A stretch of 64,000 nt of DNA from Phreatobacter stygius (GTDB lineage: Bacteria; Pseudomonadota; Alphaproteobacteria; Rhizobiales; Phreatobacteraceae). The translations under genes were made by a program, and so were the position numbers. Below the pieces are notes generated by a model. That model saw only the letters and a program-made list of their open reading frames with translations. It did no database searches and was not told where the DNA came from. Location: the NCBI RefSeq assembly GCF_005144885.1, contig NZ_CP039690.1:1674001-1738000 (forward strand), in the 5' to 3' direction. Shown piece by piece: positions 24,571 through 31,389 of this stretch. Numbering within the stretch: position 1 is the first letter of the stretch; every line of letters begins with the position of its first letter.

Positions 24571-25994
24571 GGGGTTGCCGGCCTTCCGCCGGGCTGCCCG
24601 CCGTTTTCGGCCCTGCGGCCACGCCGCCCCTGTTCGGGCTGCGGACCGGCCGGCGCCGGCGTGTCCTGGGCGGTCGGGTTGCCCGTCGCCGGCGCGCTCT
24701 GTGATGTCGGTGCGCCCGGTGATGCAGGCGAAGCCGGAGGCGTCACCTGGTCCGGCGTGCTGCCGGGGGCGCCCGCCGGCGCGCCGCCGGGAGCACGGCC
24801 ACCTTGGCCTTGCGCCACGCGCACCGCCGCGCCGTCGGCGAGCCGGGCGAAACCGATGGTCACCACGCGGTCCTGCGGCGTCACGCCGGTCAGCACCGCC
24901 AGGCCGTCGGCCTCGCGCGCCACCTGCACCGGCCGGACGCCGACGCTCGCCTCGTCCTTCATGACATAGACGAAAGTGCCGCTCGGGCCGCGCTGCACCG
25001 CTTCGCCCGGCACCACCGTCACGCCCTTGAGAATGTCGACCTCCAGCCGGACGGAGACATATTGGCCGGGCCACAGATGCGCCGCGTCATTGCCGAAGAT
25101 CGCCTTCAGCTTGACCGTGCCGGTGGTCTGGTCGATCTGGTTGTCGACCACCTCCAGCGTGCCGGTCTCCTGCACCCGTCCGCCTTCGGCGCCGACGATC
25201 TCGGTCTTCGGCCGGCCGCGTGCCAGCGCCGCGACCACCGTGCGCAACTGCTGCTGCGGCACGCTGAAGGTCACCGCGATCGGATTGACCTGAGCCACCA
25301 CGACAAGCCCGGTGGTGGCACTTGCCTGGACAAAATTGCCCTCGTCGATCATGCGGATGCCGGTCCGCCCGTCGATCGGCGAAACGATCGTCGTGTAGGA
25401 CAGCACCGCGCGGGCATTGTCGATCGCCGCCTGGTCGAGCCTGACCTGCGCCTCGTATTGGGCGACCAGCGCGCGCTGGGTATCGGCCTGCTGGCGCGAG
25501 CCGGAATTGTCGGTGGCGAGCCGGGTGTAGCGCGCGAGATCGAGCCGCGCATTGGCCAGGATCGCCTCGTCCTGCGCCTTTTTGGCGACCACCTGGTCAT
25601 ATTGCGCCTGGTAGACGGTCGGATCGATCCGCGCCAGCACATCGCCGGCCTTGACCGTCTGGCCTTCGCGGAAGGTGACCTCGATCAGCCGGCCGTCGAC
25701 CTGCGGCCGGACCGTCACATTGCGCAGCGGCAGCACCGTGCCGACCGCGTCGATATGAACCGGCACGTCGGCGACGCGCGGCGCGACCACCACGACGGAG
25801 GGCGGCGGATCGCCGGCAAAGCCGCCGCGCCGGCCGCCACCGCGGCCGCCGCCGCCACCCCGGGGCGCGGATGCGCCCGGCGTCGCGTCGGGTGACTGGG
25901 CCAATTGCGCCGGCCGGTAGATCTCCCACCAATAATAGCCGGCGCCGGCCGCGGCGGCGGCGAGAACCAGCAGAACAAGGCGCGACCGCGTCAT
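24567..25994 (-). CDS. RND periplasmic adaptor (membrane fusion protein)
   Basis: A 475-aa adaptor. An N-terminal membrane anchor (RLVLLVLAAAAAGAGYYWWE) is followed by the lipoyl-type half motif ADVPVHIDAVGTVLPLRNVT and KAGDVLARIDPTVYQAQYDQ (about residues 98-117). A coiled-coil hairpin comes next, then the beta-barrel (ATTGLVVVAQVNPIAVTFSV). The C-terminal 70 residues are a Pro/Gly/Ala-rich tail not typical of MdtA. The start at 25994 is set by the ATGA overlap with the NodT-type gene and a GGAGG eight bases upstream. It bridges the RND pumps and the outer-membrane channel. Confidence 0.9.
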   Translation of the reverse strand: MTRSRLVLLVLAAAAAGAGYYWWEIYRPAQLAQSPDATPGASAPRGGGGGRGGGRRGGFAGDPPPSVVVVAPRVADVPVHIDAVGTVLPLRNVTVRPQVDGRLIEVTFREGQTVKAGDVLARIDPTVYQAQYDQVVAKKAQDEAILANARLDLARYTRLATDNSGSRQQADTQRALVAQYEAQVRLDQAAIDNARAVLSYTTIVSPIDGRTGIRMIDEGNFVQASATTGLVVVAQVNPIAVTFSVPQQQLRTVVAALARGRPKTEIVGAEGGRVQETGTLEVVDNQIDQTTGTVKLKAIFGNDAAHLWPGQYVSVRLEVDILKGVTVVPGEAVQRGPSGTFVYVMKDEASVGVRPVQVAREADGLAVLTGVTPQDRVVTIGFARLADGAAVRVAQGQGGRAPGGAPAGAPGSTPDQVTPPASPASPGAPTSQSAPATGNPTAQDTPAPAGPQPEQGRRGRRAENGGQPGGRPATP

Positions 25995-27460
25995 GGCGTG
26001 CGCCTCCATTCAGCGTCCGCATTCGGCACGATGACCGTATGTGATGTTTCCGGCGTCCATCCGCCACCCAGCGCCTGGAACAGCAGGACCGAGGCCTGGG
26101 CCCGGCCGAGCCGGGCCTGGGCCAGCGCATCCTCCGACGAGAACAGCGTCTGCTGGGTGTTCAACAGGGTCACGATGTCGATGACGCCGGCAGTGATGCG
26201 GTCGTCGGTGATGCGGAAGGCCCGCCTCGCCGCCGCCACCGCCTGGGTCTGGTAGCGCACCTGTTCGGCGGTCTGCCTGGAGCCTTCGAGCCCGTTGCTG
26301 ACATCGGACAGCGCGGTCAGCACGGTCTTTCGATAGGTCTGCAGCGTCTCGTCGTGGAGCCCGCGTTGCAGCTCGAGATTGCCGCGCAACGTGCCGGTGT
26401 CGAAAATCGTCTGGGTGGCGCTCGCCGCGACCGAATAGATCGCCGAATGCGGCTGCAGCAGGAGCCCGAGCGCGGCGCTCTGGAAACCGCCCTGGCCGGT
26501 CAGGCTGATGGTCGGGAAATAGGCGAGCCTGGCAGCCCGGATATTGGCATCGAGGGAGGCGAGCCTGATCTCGGCTTCCTTCACGTCCGGCCGGCGCTGC
26601 AGCAGGTCGGAGGGCAGGCCCGGCCTGACCGACGGGATCGACAGGCTGGCGAGCGACCCGCCGCGCGGGCTGAATTGCTGCGGCACGCTGCCGACCAGGA
26701 TGGCCAGCGCATTGCGGGTCACGCCGACCTGCTGGCGCAGGCCGGGCACCGCCGCGCGCACGCTCGCCGCCAGCGCTTCCTGTTGCGAAATCTCGAAATC
26801 GGACACCGTGCCGGCGGTCGCCCGCGCCCTGATGGCGGCGAGGATGCGCGCCGCCGAGGCGGCATTGCGCTCGGCGATGGCGACCCGGTCCTGCAGCGCC
26901 AGCAACTGGAAATAGGTCGAGGTCACCGTCGCGGCGGTGACCAGGGCGACATGATCCTTGTCGACGCGGCTGGCTTCCGCCGTCGCCTGCGCCGCCTCCA
27001 AGAGCGTGCGGTTGCGGCCGAAGACATCCAGGATATAGGTCGTGCTGAGCGCGGTGGAGAACGAACTCGCCTCGAAACCGCCCCCCGACGAGCGCGCCCG
27101 GCTGCCGCTGGCGGTGCCGCCGAGCGTCGGCAGGAGCGGCGCCCGCGCGGTCATGATCTGCGCTTCGGCCTGGCGGATGCGGGCGATCGCCGCGCGGATG
27201 TCGAGGTTCTTGTCGAGCGCGGTCTCGACCAGCACGGTCAGCGCCGGCAACCGATAGGCGCGCCACCAGTTCGGGCTGATATTGCCGGCCTGAGGTAAGG
27301 CTTCGGTATAACGGACCGGCATCTGGAAGCCGAGCTCACGGGTCGGTGTATCGGTCGAGCAACCGCTGACGAGCAGACCGGCAAGCGTCATCATCAGCGC
27401 GCGAAAGACACGCGATTCTCTTTTCGAAGATCGTTCGATGCGTTCAACAATCGGCGACAT
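25991..27460 (-). CDS. NodT-family outer-membrane efflux lipoprotein (TolC-like)
   Basis: About 489 aa. A lipobox (LAGLLVSGC) follows an Arg-rich N-terminus, so the mature protein begins at Cys and is lipid-anchored. Two outer-membrane-efflux domains follow. These show ISPNWWRAYRLPALTVLVET, IRAAIARIRQAEAQIMTARA, RPDVKEAEIRLASLDANIRA and a C-terminal helix with LLNTQQTLFSSEDALAQARL. The start is uncertain: ATG 27460 is used, but an in-frame TTG at 27478 and an internal MM nearer the lipobox are possible. First gene of the efflux operon, with an ATGA link to the adaptor. Confidence 0.87.
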   Translation of the reverse strand: MSPIVERIERSSKRESRVFRALMMTLAGLLVSGCSTDTPTRELGFQMPVRYTEALPQAGNISPNWWRAYRLPALTVLVETALDKNLDIRAAIARIRQAEAQIMTARAPLLPTLGGTASGSRARSSGGGFEASSFSTALSTTYILDVFGRNRTLLEAAQATAEASRVDKDHVALVTAATVTSTYFQLLALQDRVAIAERNAASAARILAAIRARATAGTVSDFEISQQEALAASVRAAVPGLRQQVGVTRNALAILVGSVPQQFSPRGGSLASLSIPSVRPGLPSDLLQRRPDVKEAEIRLASLDANIRAARLAYFPTISLTGQGGFQSAALGLLLQPHSAIYSVAASATQTIFDTGTLRGNLELQRGLHDETLQTYRKTVLTALSDVSNGLEGSRQTAEQVRYQTQAVAAARRAFRITDDRITAGVIDIVTLLNTQQTLFSSEDALAQARLGRAQASVLLFQALGGGWTPETSHTVIVPNADAEWRRTP

Positions 27461-27483
27461 GATGCAGTTCTGTTGCAATCAAA

Positions 27484-27508
27484 ACCGGCCGATCCGAGGA
27501 CGGCCGGT
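27484..27508 (-). terminator. stem-loop in the leader of the efflux operon
   Basis: ACCGGCCG and CGGCCGGT (8 bp) pair around a 9-base loop. On the minus strand TTTTGATT follows at once. It lies about 24 bases before the NodT-type start, so it may be a transcription attenuator for the efflux genes or a late terminator for the sox transcript. The rest of 27509-27741 is AT-richer and includes a TCTCGCGAGA palindrome. It probably holds the efflux promoter, but no clear -35/-10 was identified. Confidence 0.5.
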
Positions 27509-27741
27509 CAAAAGTCAAGTCATCGGCGGCCGGTTCGGACAGGCGATGCATTCTCGCGAGAGTGCACTGATCTCATCTGTTTGTGTCATTACAATTTGTC
27601 CATCGTCTATCGTGTATCATTACGTTTCCCCTTGTCATGTCGACGCGCGGCGCCGGGCCGGGTTTCCTGGCACCCGCCACCTTTCGTCCACAGCTTTGCG
27701 GGAGCATTACGCGAACAGTGAGGCCGGGCCGGGTCTCAGCC

Positions 27742-28545
27742 TCAAGGCCTGACGGCGGGGGTCTCGACCGGCATGCCGCGCGCCCGGGTCGCGAGATAGA
27801 GCTCGAGTTCGATCGCCTCGGCCGACCCCGCCGCGACCGGTTCGGCCCGGATGCCGACCATGCAATTGCGCAGCCGGCGCGCCAGCGAACCGACCGACTG
27901 CCATTCCAGCCGGTAGATCGGATAGCCGGTCGGATGCGCCTGCGGGATCAGGCTGCTGCCGAGCCGGCGGCCCCAATTGTCGTCGTGGCACTGGCTGCAG
28001 GACAGGTTGAGCTGGCCCATCCGCCGGCGAAACAGGCTCTCGCCATTGGCGCGCGCGCCGTCGAGCCGGGCATCGTCGGGCGGCGCGATCGGCAAGCCGC
28101 GCGATTGCAGGCCGATGAAGGCGGTCAGGGCCAGCATGTCCTGGGATTCGGCCGGCAGCGGTACCGCGGCCTGACGCTCGCTGCGGCACTGATTGACCTG
28201 GCCGGTGAGATCGATCGGCCGGCCGCTGGCGGCATCGTAAGCCGGATAACGGGCCGCAACGCCGCGCATCGACGTCGCCGCGTCGCCATGGCAGTCGACG
28301 CAGGCAGCCCCTCTCGATCCGGTCCTGGCGGTCCACAAGGCTTCGCCCGAGCGGGCCGCCAGCATGCCCGGATTGGACGTGTCCTCGCGCTGCATGGCCT
28401 GGGTTTCCGCCTGCATCTGGTCGAAACCCGAGAGCCGCTCGGCCGGCGCGATGTCGCGCGCCGCCCCTGGCACGACCAATGCCCGCGAAACCAGGCCGAG
28501 CGCGACCAGTACCGAGGTCAACAGCACCAGGACCGGCGCCCGCAT
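27742..28545 (-). CDS. soxA: SoxA, diheme cytochrome c of the SoxAX complex
   Basis: A 267-aa periplasmic protein with an N-terminal signal anchor (MRAPVLVLLTSVLVALGLVS). It has two CxxCH heme sites: CVDCHGD (about residue 93) and CSQCHDDNWG (about 172). RNCMVGIRAEP near residue 222 provides the SoxA active-site Cys that carries sulfur and ligates heme. In known Sox systems SoxAX couples the sulfur substrate to the SoxY Cys oxidatively. The ATG at 28545 lies 2 bases after the soxZ stop. Last of the eight-gene operon. All catalytic features are present, so it is not decaying. Confidence 0.92.
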   Translation of the reverse strand: MRAPVLVLLTSVLVALGLVSRALVVPGAARDIAPAERLSGFDQMQAETQAMQREDTSNPGMLAARSGEALWTARTGSRGAACVDCHGDAATSMRGVAARYPAYDAASGRPIDLTGQVNQCRSERQAAVPLPAESQDMLALTAFIGLQSRGLPIAPPDDARLDGARANGESLFRRRMGQLNLSCSQCHDDNWGRRLGSSLIPQAHPTGYPIYRLEWQSVGSLARRLRNCMVGIRAEPVAAGSAEAIELELYLATRARGMPVETPAVRP

Positions 28546-28547
28546 GC

Positions 28548-28865
28548 TCAAGCCACCGTGATGGTGGCGGTCTCGCGCCAGACCTGGCCCTTGTCGTCGG
28601 TCCATTCGAAAAGGAACGGGCCGCTGGCCGTCGCGATGGTCGAGAACACGATGAACGGATTGGAGGCGATCGCCTGGGTCAGCTCCATGCGGAACACTTC
28701 CGCGCCGTCATAACGGCAGGTGAACAGCCGGATGATGTCGCGCGGCACCGGCTGGCCGTTGTCGTCCCTGTTGTAGCCGGTATGCATGGGGTGCGAGATC
28801 AGCGTCTTGATCTCGATGATCTCGCCGGCCTTGGCGCTCGTCGGCACGTTCAGGAGGGCAGCCAT
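28548..28865 (-). CDS. soxZ: SoxZ, sulfur-carrier partner protein
   Basis: A 105-aa immunoglobulin-like protein with the SoxZ hallmarks KAGEIIEIKTLISHPMHTGY, IIRLFTCRYDGAEVFRMEL and the C-terminal FEWTDDKGQVWRETATITV. It has no signal peptide; in known systems the SoxYZ dimer rides the SoxY Tat signal. ATG 28865 is chosen because GGAGGGG lies 5 bases upstream. The GTG at 28871 would overlap soxY by 4 bases but sits against the ribosome binding site. Confidence 0.93.
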   Translation of the reverse strand: MAALLNVPTSAKAGEIIEIKTLISHPMHTGYNRDDNGQPVPRDIIRLFTCRYDGAEVFRMELTQAIASNPFIVFSTIATASGPFLFEWTDDKGQVWRETATITVA

Positions 28866-28867
28866 GG

Positions 28868-29332
28868 TCACCCCTCCAGGCAGGCGGCCAGCGTCACGAT
28901 GACGTCGGCGGTCGAGGACCAGAACGTGCCGTCGCTCATCCGGGCGACGGCCGTGACCTGCTGGGTATCGGCCAGCCGGATGCGGGTGGCAAAGCCGGCC
29001 CGGCCCGAGCGCGGCCCGAAATAGCCGGTGGCGACATTCGGCTGCGGGTTCTTCTCGTTGAACACGGCGATGGCGGTGACGTGATCGGCCGCCGTCATCG
29101 GGCTTTCGACACTGACCGCCAGCGGCACGGTATTGCCATTTTCGACCAGCGGCGGAATGTCGAGCGTGACCCGGCCAACCGTCACCCGGTCGCCGCCGGT
29201 GAAGGCCCGGATCGCCTCGGCCATGGCGTCGGGCGTGGCGCGTGCCGGCCGCACCATGGCGAGCGACAGGAGGCCTGCGCCGGCCGCGAGGCAGGTCCGG
29301 CGCGACGGCAGGACGGCGATCGTCTCCGGCAT
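28868..29332 (-). CDS. soxY: SoxY, sulfur-carrier protein with noncanonical C-terminal arm
   Basis: A 154-aa periplasmic protein with a Tat-type signal (SRRTCLAAGAGLLSLAMVRP, cleavage after ARA). The body matches SoxY (VTLDIPPLVENGNTVPLAVS; ITAIAVFNEKNPQPNVATGY; RIRLADTQQVTAVARMSDG). In characterised SoxY the chain ends GGCGG, a flexible arm whose Cys holds the sulfur substrate. Here it ends VTLAACLEG, so the Cys is kept but the glycines are lost and it is fourth from the end. The carrier function may persist with different partners. ATG 29332 has GGGAG seven bases upstream. Confidence 0.9.
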   Translation of the reverse strand: MPETIAVLPSRRTCLAAGAGLLSLAMVRPARATPDAMAEAIRAFTGGDRVTVGRVTLDIPPLVENGNTVPLAVSVESPMTAADHVTAIAVFNEKNPQPNVATGYFGPRSGRAGFATRIRLADTQQVTAVARMSDGTFWSSTADVIVTLAACLEG

Positions 29333-29336
29333 CGGC

Positions 29337-29780
29337 TCACTCCCTGAGGCTAACGAGATAGGCAACGACATCCTCGATCTCCTGGGCGGTCAGGATGGTC
29401 CGGCCGCGCAAGGCCGGCGCCATCCGCTCGAACCCCTCGGTGCGAAAATAGGGCGGCATGATCGTGTCGGGGTTGAGACGCGATGCATCGATCAGCCGGA
29501 GCCTGAGCGCGGCGGCGCTCCAGCGGGCCCCCGCGCCGTCGAGCGGCGGTGCCAGATTGCCCATGAAACGCTCCTCCGGGATCGGTCCTGAATGGCACAA
29601 CAGGCAGAAACTCTTGCGCCGGTCGGCGACGATGGCGCGGCCGCGCGCCGCGTCGCCCGGCGCGTCGGTCAACGGCACGGCACCAGGATCCAGCGCGCCG
29701 GGGGCTTGCGGCCTGTCCTCGGCCACCGCCGCGGCAAGGCTCGCCAACAGGAAACCGAGCACCAGCATGGACCTAGCCAT
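29337..29780 (-). CDS. soxX: SoxX, monoheme cytochrome c
   Basis: A 147-aa secreted cytochrome with signal MARSMLVLGFLLASLAAAVA. One heme site, FCLLCHSG, is near residue 59, and DTIMPPYFRTEGF supplies the distal Met. The C-terminal IEDVVAYLVSLRE is typical of SoxX. It pairs with SoxA. The start overlaps the flavoprotein stop by 8 bases. Gene order XYZA is conserved, as in many sox operons. Confidence 0.9.
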   Translation of the reverse strand: MARSMLVLGFLLASLAAAVAEDRPQAPGALDPGAVPLTDAPGDAARGRAIVADRRKSFCLLCHSGPIPEERFMGNLAPPLDGAGARWSAAALRLRLIDASRLNPDTIMPPYFRTEGFERMAPALRGRTILTAQEIEDVVAYLVSLRE

Positions 29781-31056
29781 AGACGTCGCTGGTGATGGTC
29801 TGGAACCAGGCTTCGCCATAATGCGCCTCGGCCAGCCGCTGGTCGCGCGGCGCGTCCAGCGGGCTGGTGCCGCCGGCGCCCTCGATATCGGCGAGCAGGC
29901 CGTTGGCCGGCCGATAAACGCCGGCGACCGAGATGCCGTAATCCGGCGCGACCAGACTGTAGCAGGTGTTGATCAGCCGGACCGGCGGCGGCTCGGCGCC
30001 CTTGAGCAGGGCCGCAATCGCGAGCGCGCAGGCCTTGGCCTGGGCATTGGCCGAGAAAGCCGATTTCGGCATGGCGCCCATGATGCCGGCATCGCCGACG
30101 ATATGAATGCCCGGCTGGCGGCGCGATTCGAACGACACCGGGTCGACCGGGCACCAGCCGCTGCGGTCGGCGACGCCGGCGAGCTCGGCGATGCGGCCGG
30201 CGCGCTGCGGCGGGATGACATTGGCGACATCGGCCTTGTGCCGGCCGAAATCGGTGCTCAGGGTCCTGGTCTCGGCATCGACCGCGGTCACCGTGCCGCC
30301 GGCCGACTGGCCAACCCATTCGATCAGCCCGGGATAGAGCTCGTTCCAGGCACGCTGGAACAGCCGCTGCTTGGAGAACGTATCCTTGGCGTCGAGCACG
30401 ATCAGCTTGGACCGCGGTTTCCGCGCCTTCAGATACCAGGCGATCAGGCTGGCGCGTTCATAAGGCCCGGGCGGGCAACGATAGGGATTGGCCGGCACCG
30501 ACATGACCACCGTGCCGCCATCGGCCATGGCGTCCAGCTGGCGCGCCAGCAGCGTGGTCTGCGCGCCCGCCCGCCAGGCATGCGGCATGACCTCGGCGGC
30601 CGCCTCGCCGTAACCCTGGATGCCGCCGTGGTTCAGGTCGATGCCGGGAGCCAGGATCAGCCGGTCGAACCCAAGCGTCGCACCGGCCGCGAGCGTGACC
30701 TGCCGCGCCGCCGCATCGACGCCGGTGGCGGTGTCGATGACAACCTTCACCCCGGCGGCGGTCAGCCCGTCATAACCGAAGCGCTGCTGGTCGAGGCGGC
30801 GCAGGCCGACCAGCACCGCATTGCTGAACGGACAGGCGAGAAACGCCGCGTCGCGCTCGACCAGTGTCACGGCATGGCCGCTGCGGGCGAGCGCACGCGC
30901 GGCGGTGGCGCCGCCGAAACCGCCGCCGACCACCACCACCTGGGCCCGGCCCTGCGCGCGCGCCAGCCGCGGCGTGGCCAAGTCCACGACCGAACTCGCG
31001 ACCGAACTCGCCACGGCGCCCAGCAGGATCCGGCGGTTGAGGCTCTGATCCCTCAC
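29773..31056 (-). CDS. flavocytochrome c sulfide dehydrogenase, flavoprotein subunit (SoxF/FccB type)
   Basis: A 427-aa FAD protein with a Tat-like signal (NRRILLGAVASSVASSVVDL). The FAD-binding Rossmann motif is VVVVGGGFGGATAARALARS. The FCSD cysteines are all present: the FAD-linking Cys in ACPFSNAVLVG and a redox pair in YRCPPGPYERASLI and INTCYSLVAPDYG. The C-terminal FCSD domain ends AEAHYGEAWFQTITSDVYG. It oxidises sulfide or polysulfide and passes electrons to the small cytochrome encoded just upstream. The GTG start at 31056 overlaps that gene (GTGA). Confidence 0.91.
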   Translation of the reverse strand: MRDQSLNRRILLGAVASSVASSVVDLATPRLARAQGRAQVVVVGGGFGGATAARALARSGHAVTLVERDAAFLACPFSNAVLVGLRRLDQQRFGYDGLTAAGVKVVIDTATGVDAAARQVTLAAGATLGFDRLILAPGIDLNHGGIQGYGEAAAEVMPHAWRAGAQTTLLARQLDAMADGGTVVMSVPANPYRCPPGPYERASLIAWYLKARKPRSKLIVLDAKDTFSKQRLFQRAWNELYPGLIEWVGQSAGGTVTAVDAETRTLSTDFGRHKADVANVIPPQRAGRIAELAGVADRSGWCPVDPVSFESRRQPGIHIVGDAGIMGAMPKSAFSANAQAKACALAIAALLKGAEPPPVRLINTCYSLVAPDYGISVAGVYRPANGLLADIEGAGGTSPLDAPRDQRLAEAHYGEAWFQTITSDVYG

Positions 31057-31388
31057 GGCGGCTTCTCCCGGGCGAACCAGGCGGCGAGCGCCCTGATCTC
31101 GTCTTCCGAAAATCCCTTGGCGATACGGTCCATGACGGTGGCCGGCCGGGCGCCGGAGCGGAACGCCAGCATGGCCTCGGTCACCCCGTCGGCCGGCATG
31201 CCGGCGAGCGGCGGCACCAGGCCGCCCGATACCGCCGGATGGCAGCCGCCGCAGGCGAGCGCCCCAACGGGCATGGACTGCGGCACGGACTGCGCCCGGG
31301 CTGGCGTCCAGGCCAAGGCGAGGCCCGCCGCGACGCATGCCGTCGCGGCGACCCTGAGCGCGCCCATCGCTGGCCGCGGTCGCGCCAT
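31053..31388 (-). CDS. small monoheme cytochrome c (SoxE/FccA type)
   Basis: A 111-aa protein with a cleavable signal (ALRVAATACVAAGLALAWTP, ARA cleavage). One heme site, ACGGCHP, is near residue 46, with candidate distal Met residues in PPLAGMPADGVTEAML. Small size and the next gene (FCSD flavoprotein) fit the cytochrome subunit of flavocytochrome c. It could equally accept electrons from the molybdenum hydroxylase upstream. It starts 1 base after that gene's stop. Confidence 0.85.
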   Translation of the reverse strand: MARPRPAMGALRVAATACVAAGLALAWTPARAQSVPQSMPVGALACGGCHPAVSGGLVPPLAGMPADGVTEAMLAFRSGARPATVMDRIAKGFSEDEIRALAAWFAREKPP

Positions 31389-31389
31389 G

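Noticed and set aside
27719-27744. TGAGGC/GCCTCA hairpin at the soxA stop as a terminator
   Set aside because: The stem is only 6 bp, overlaps the stop codon and has no T-run.
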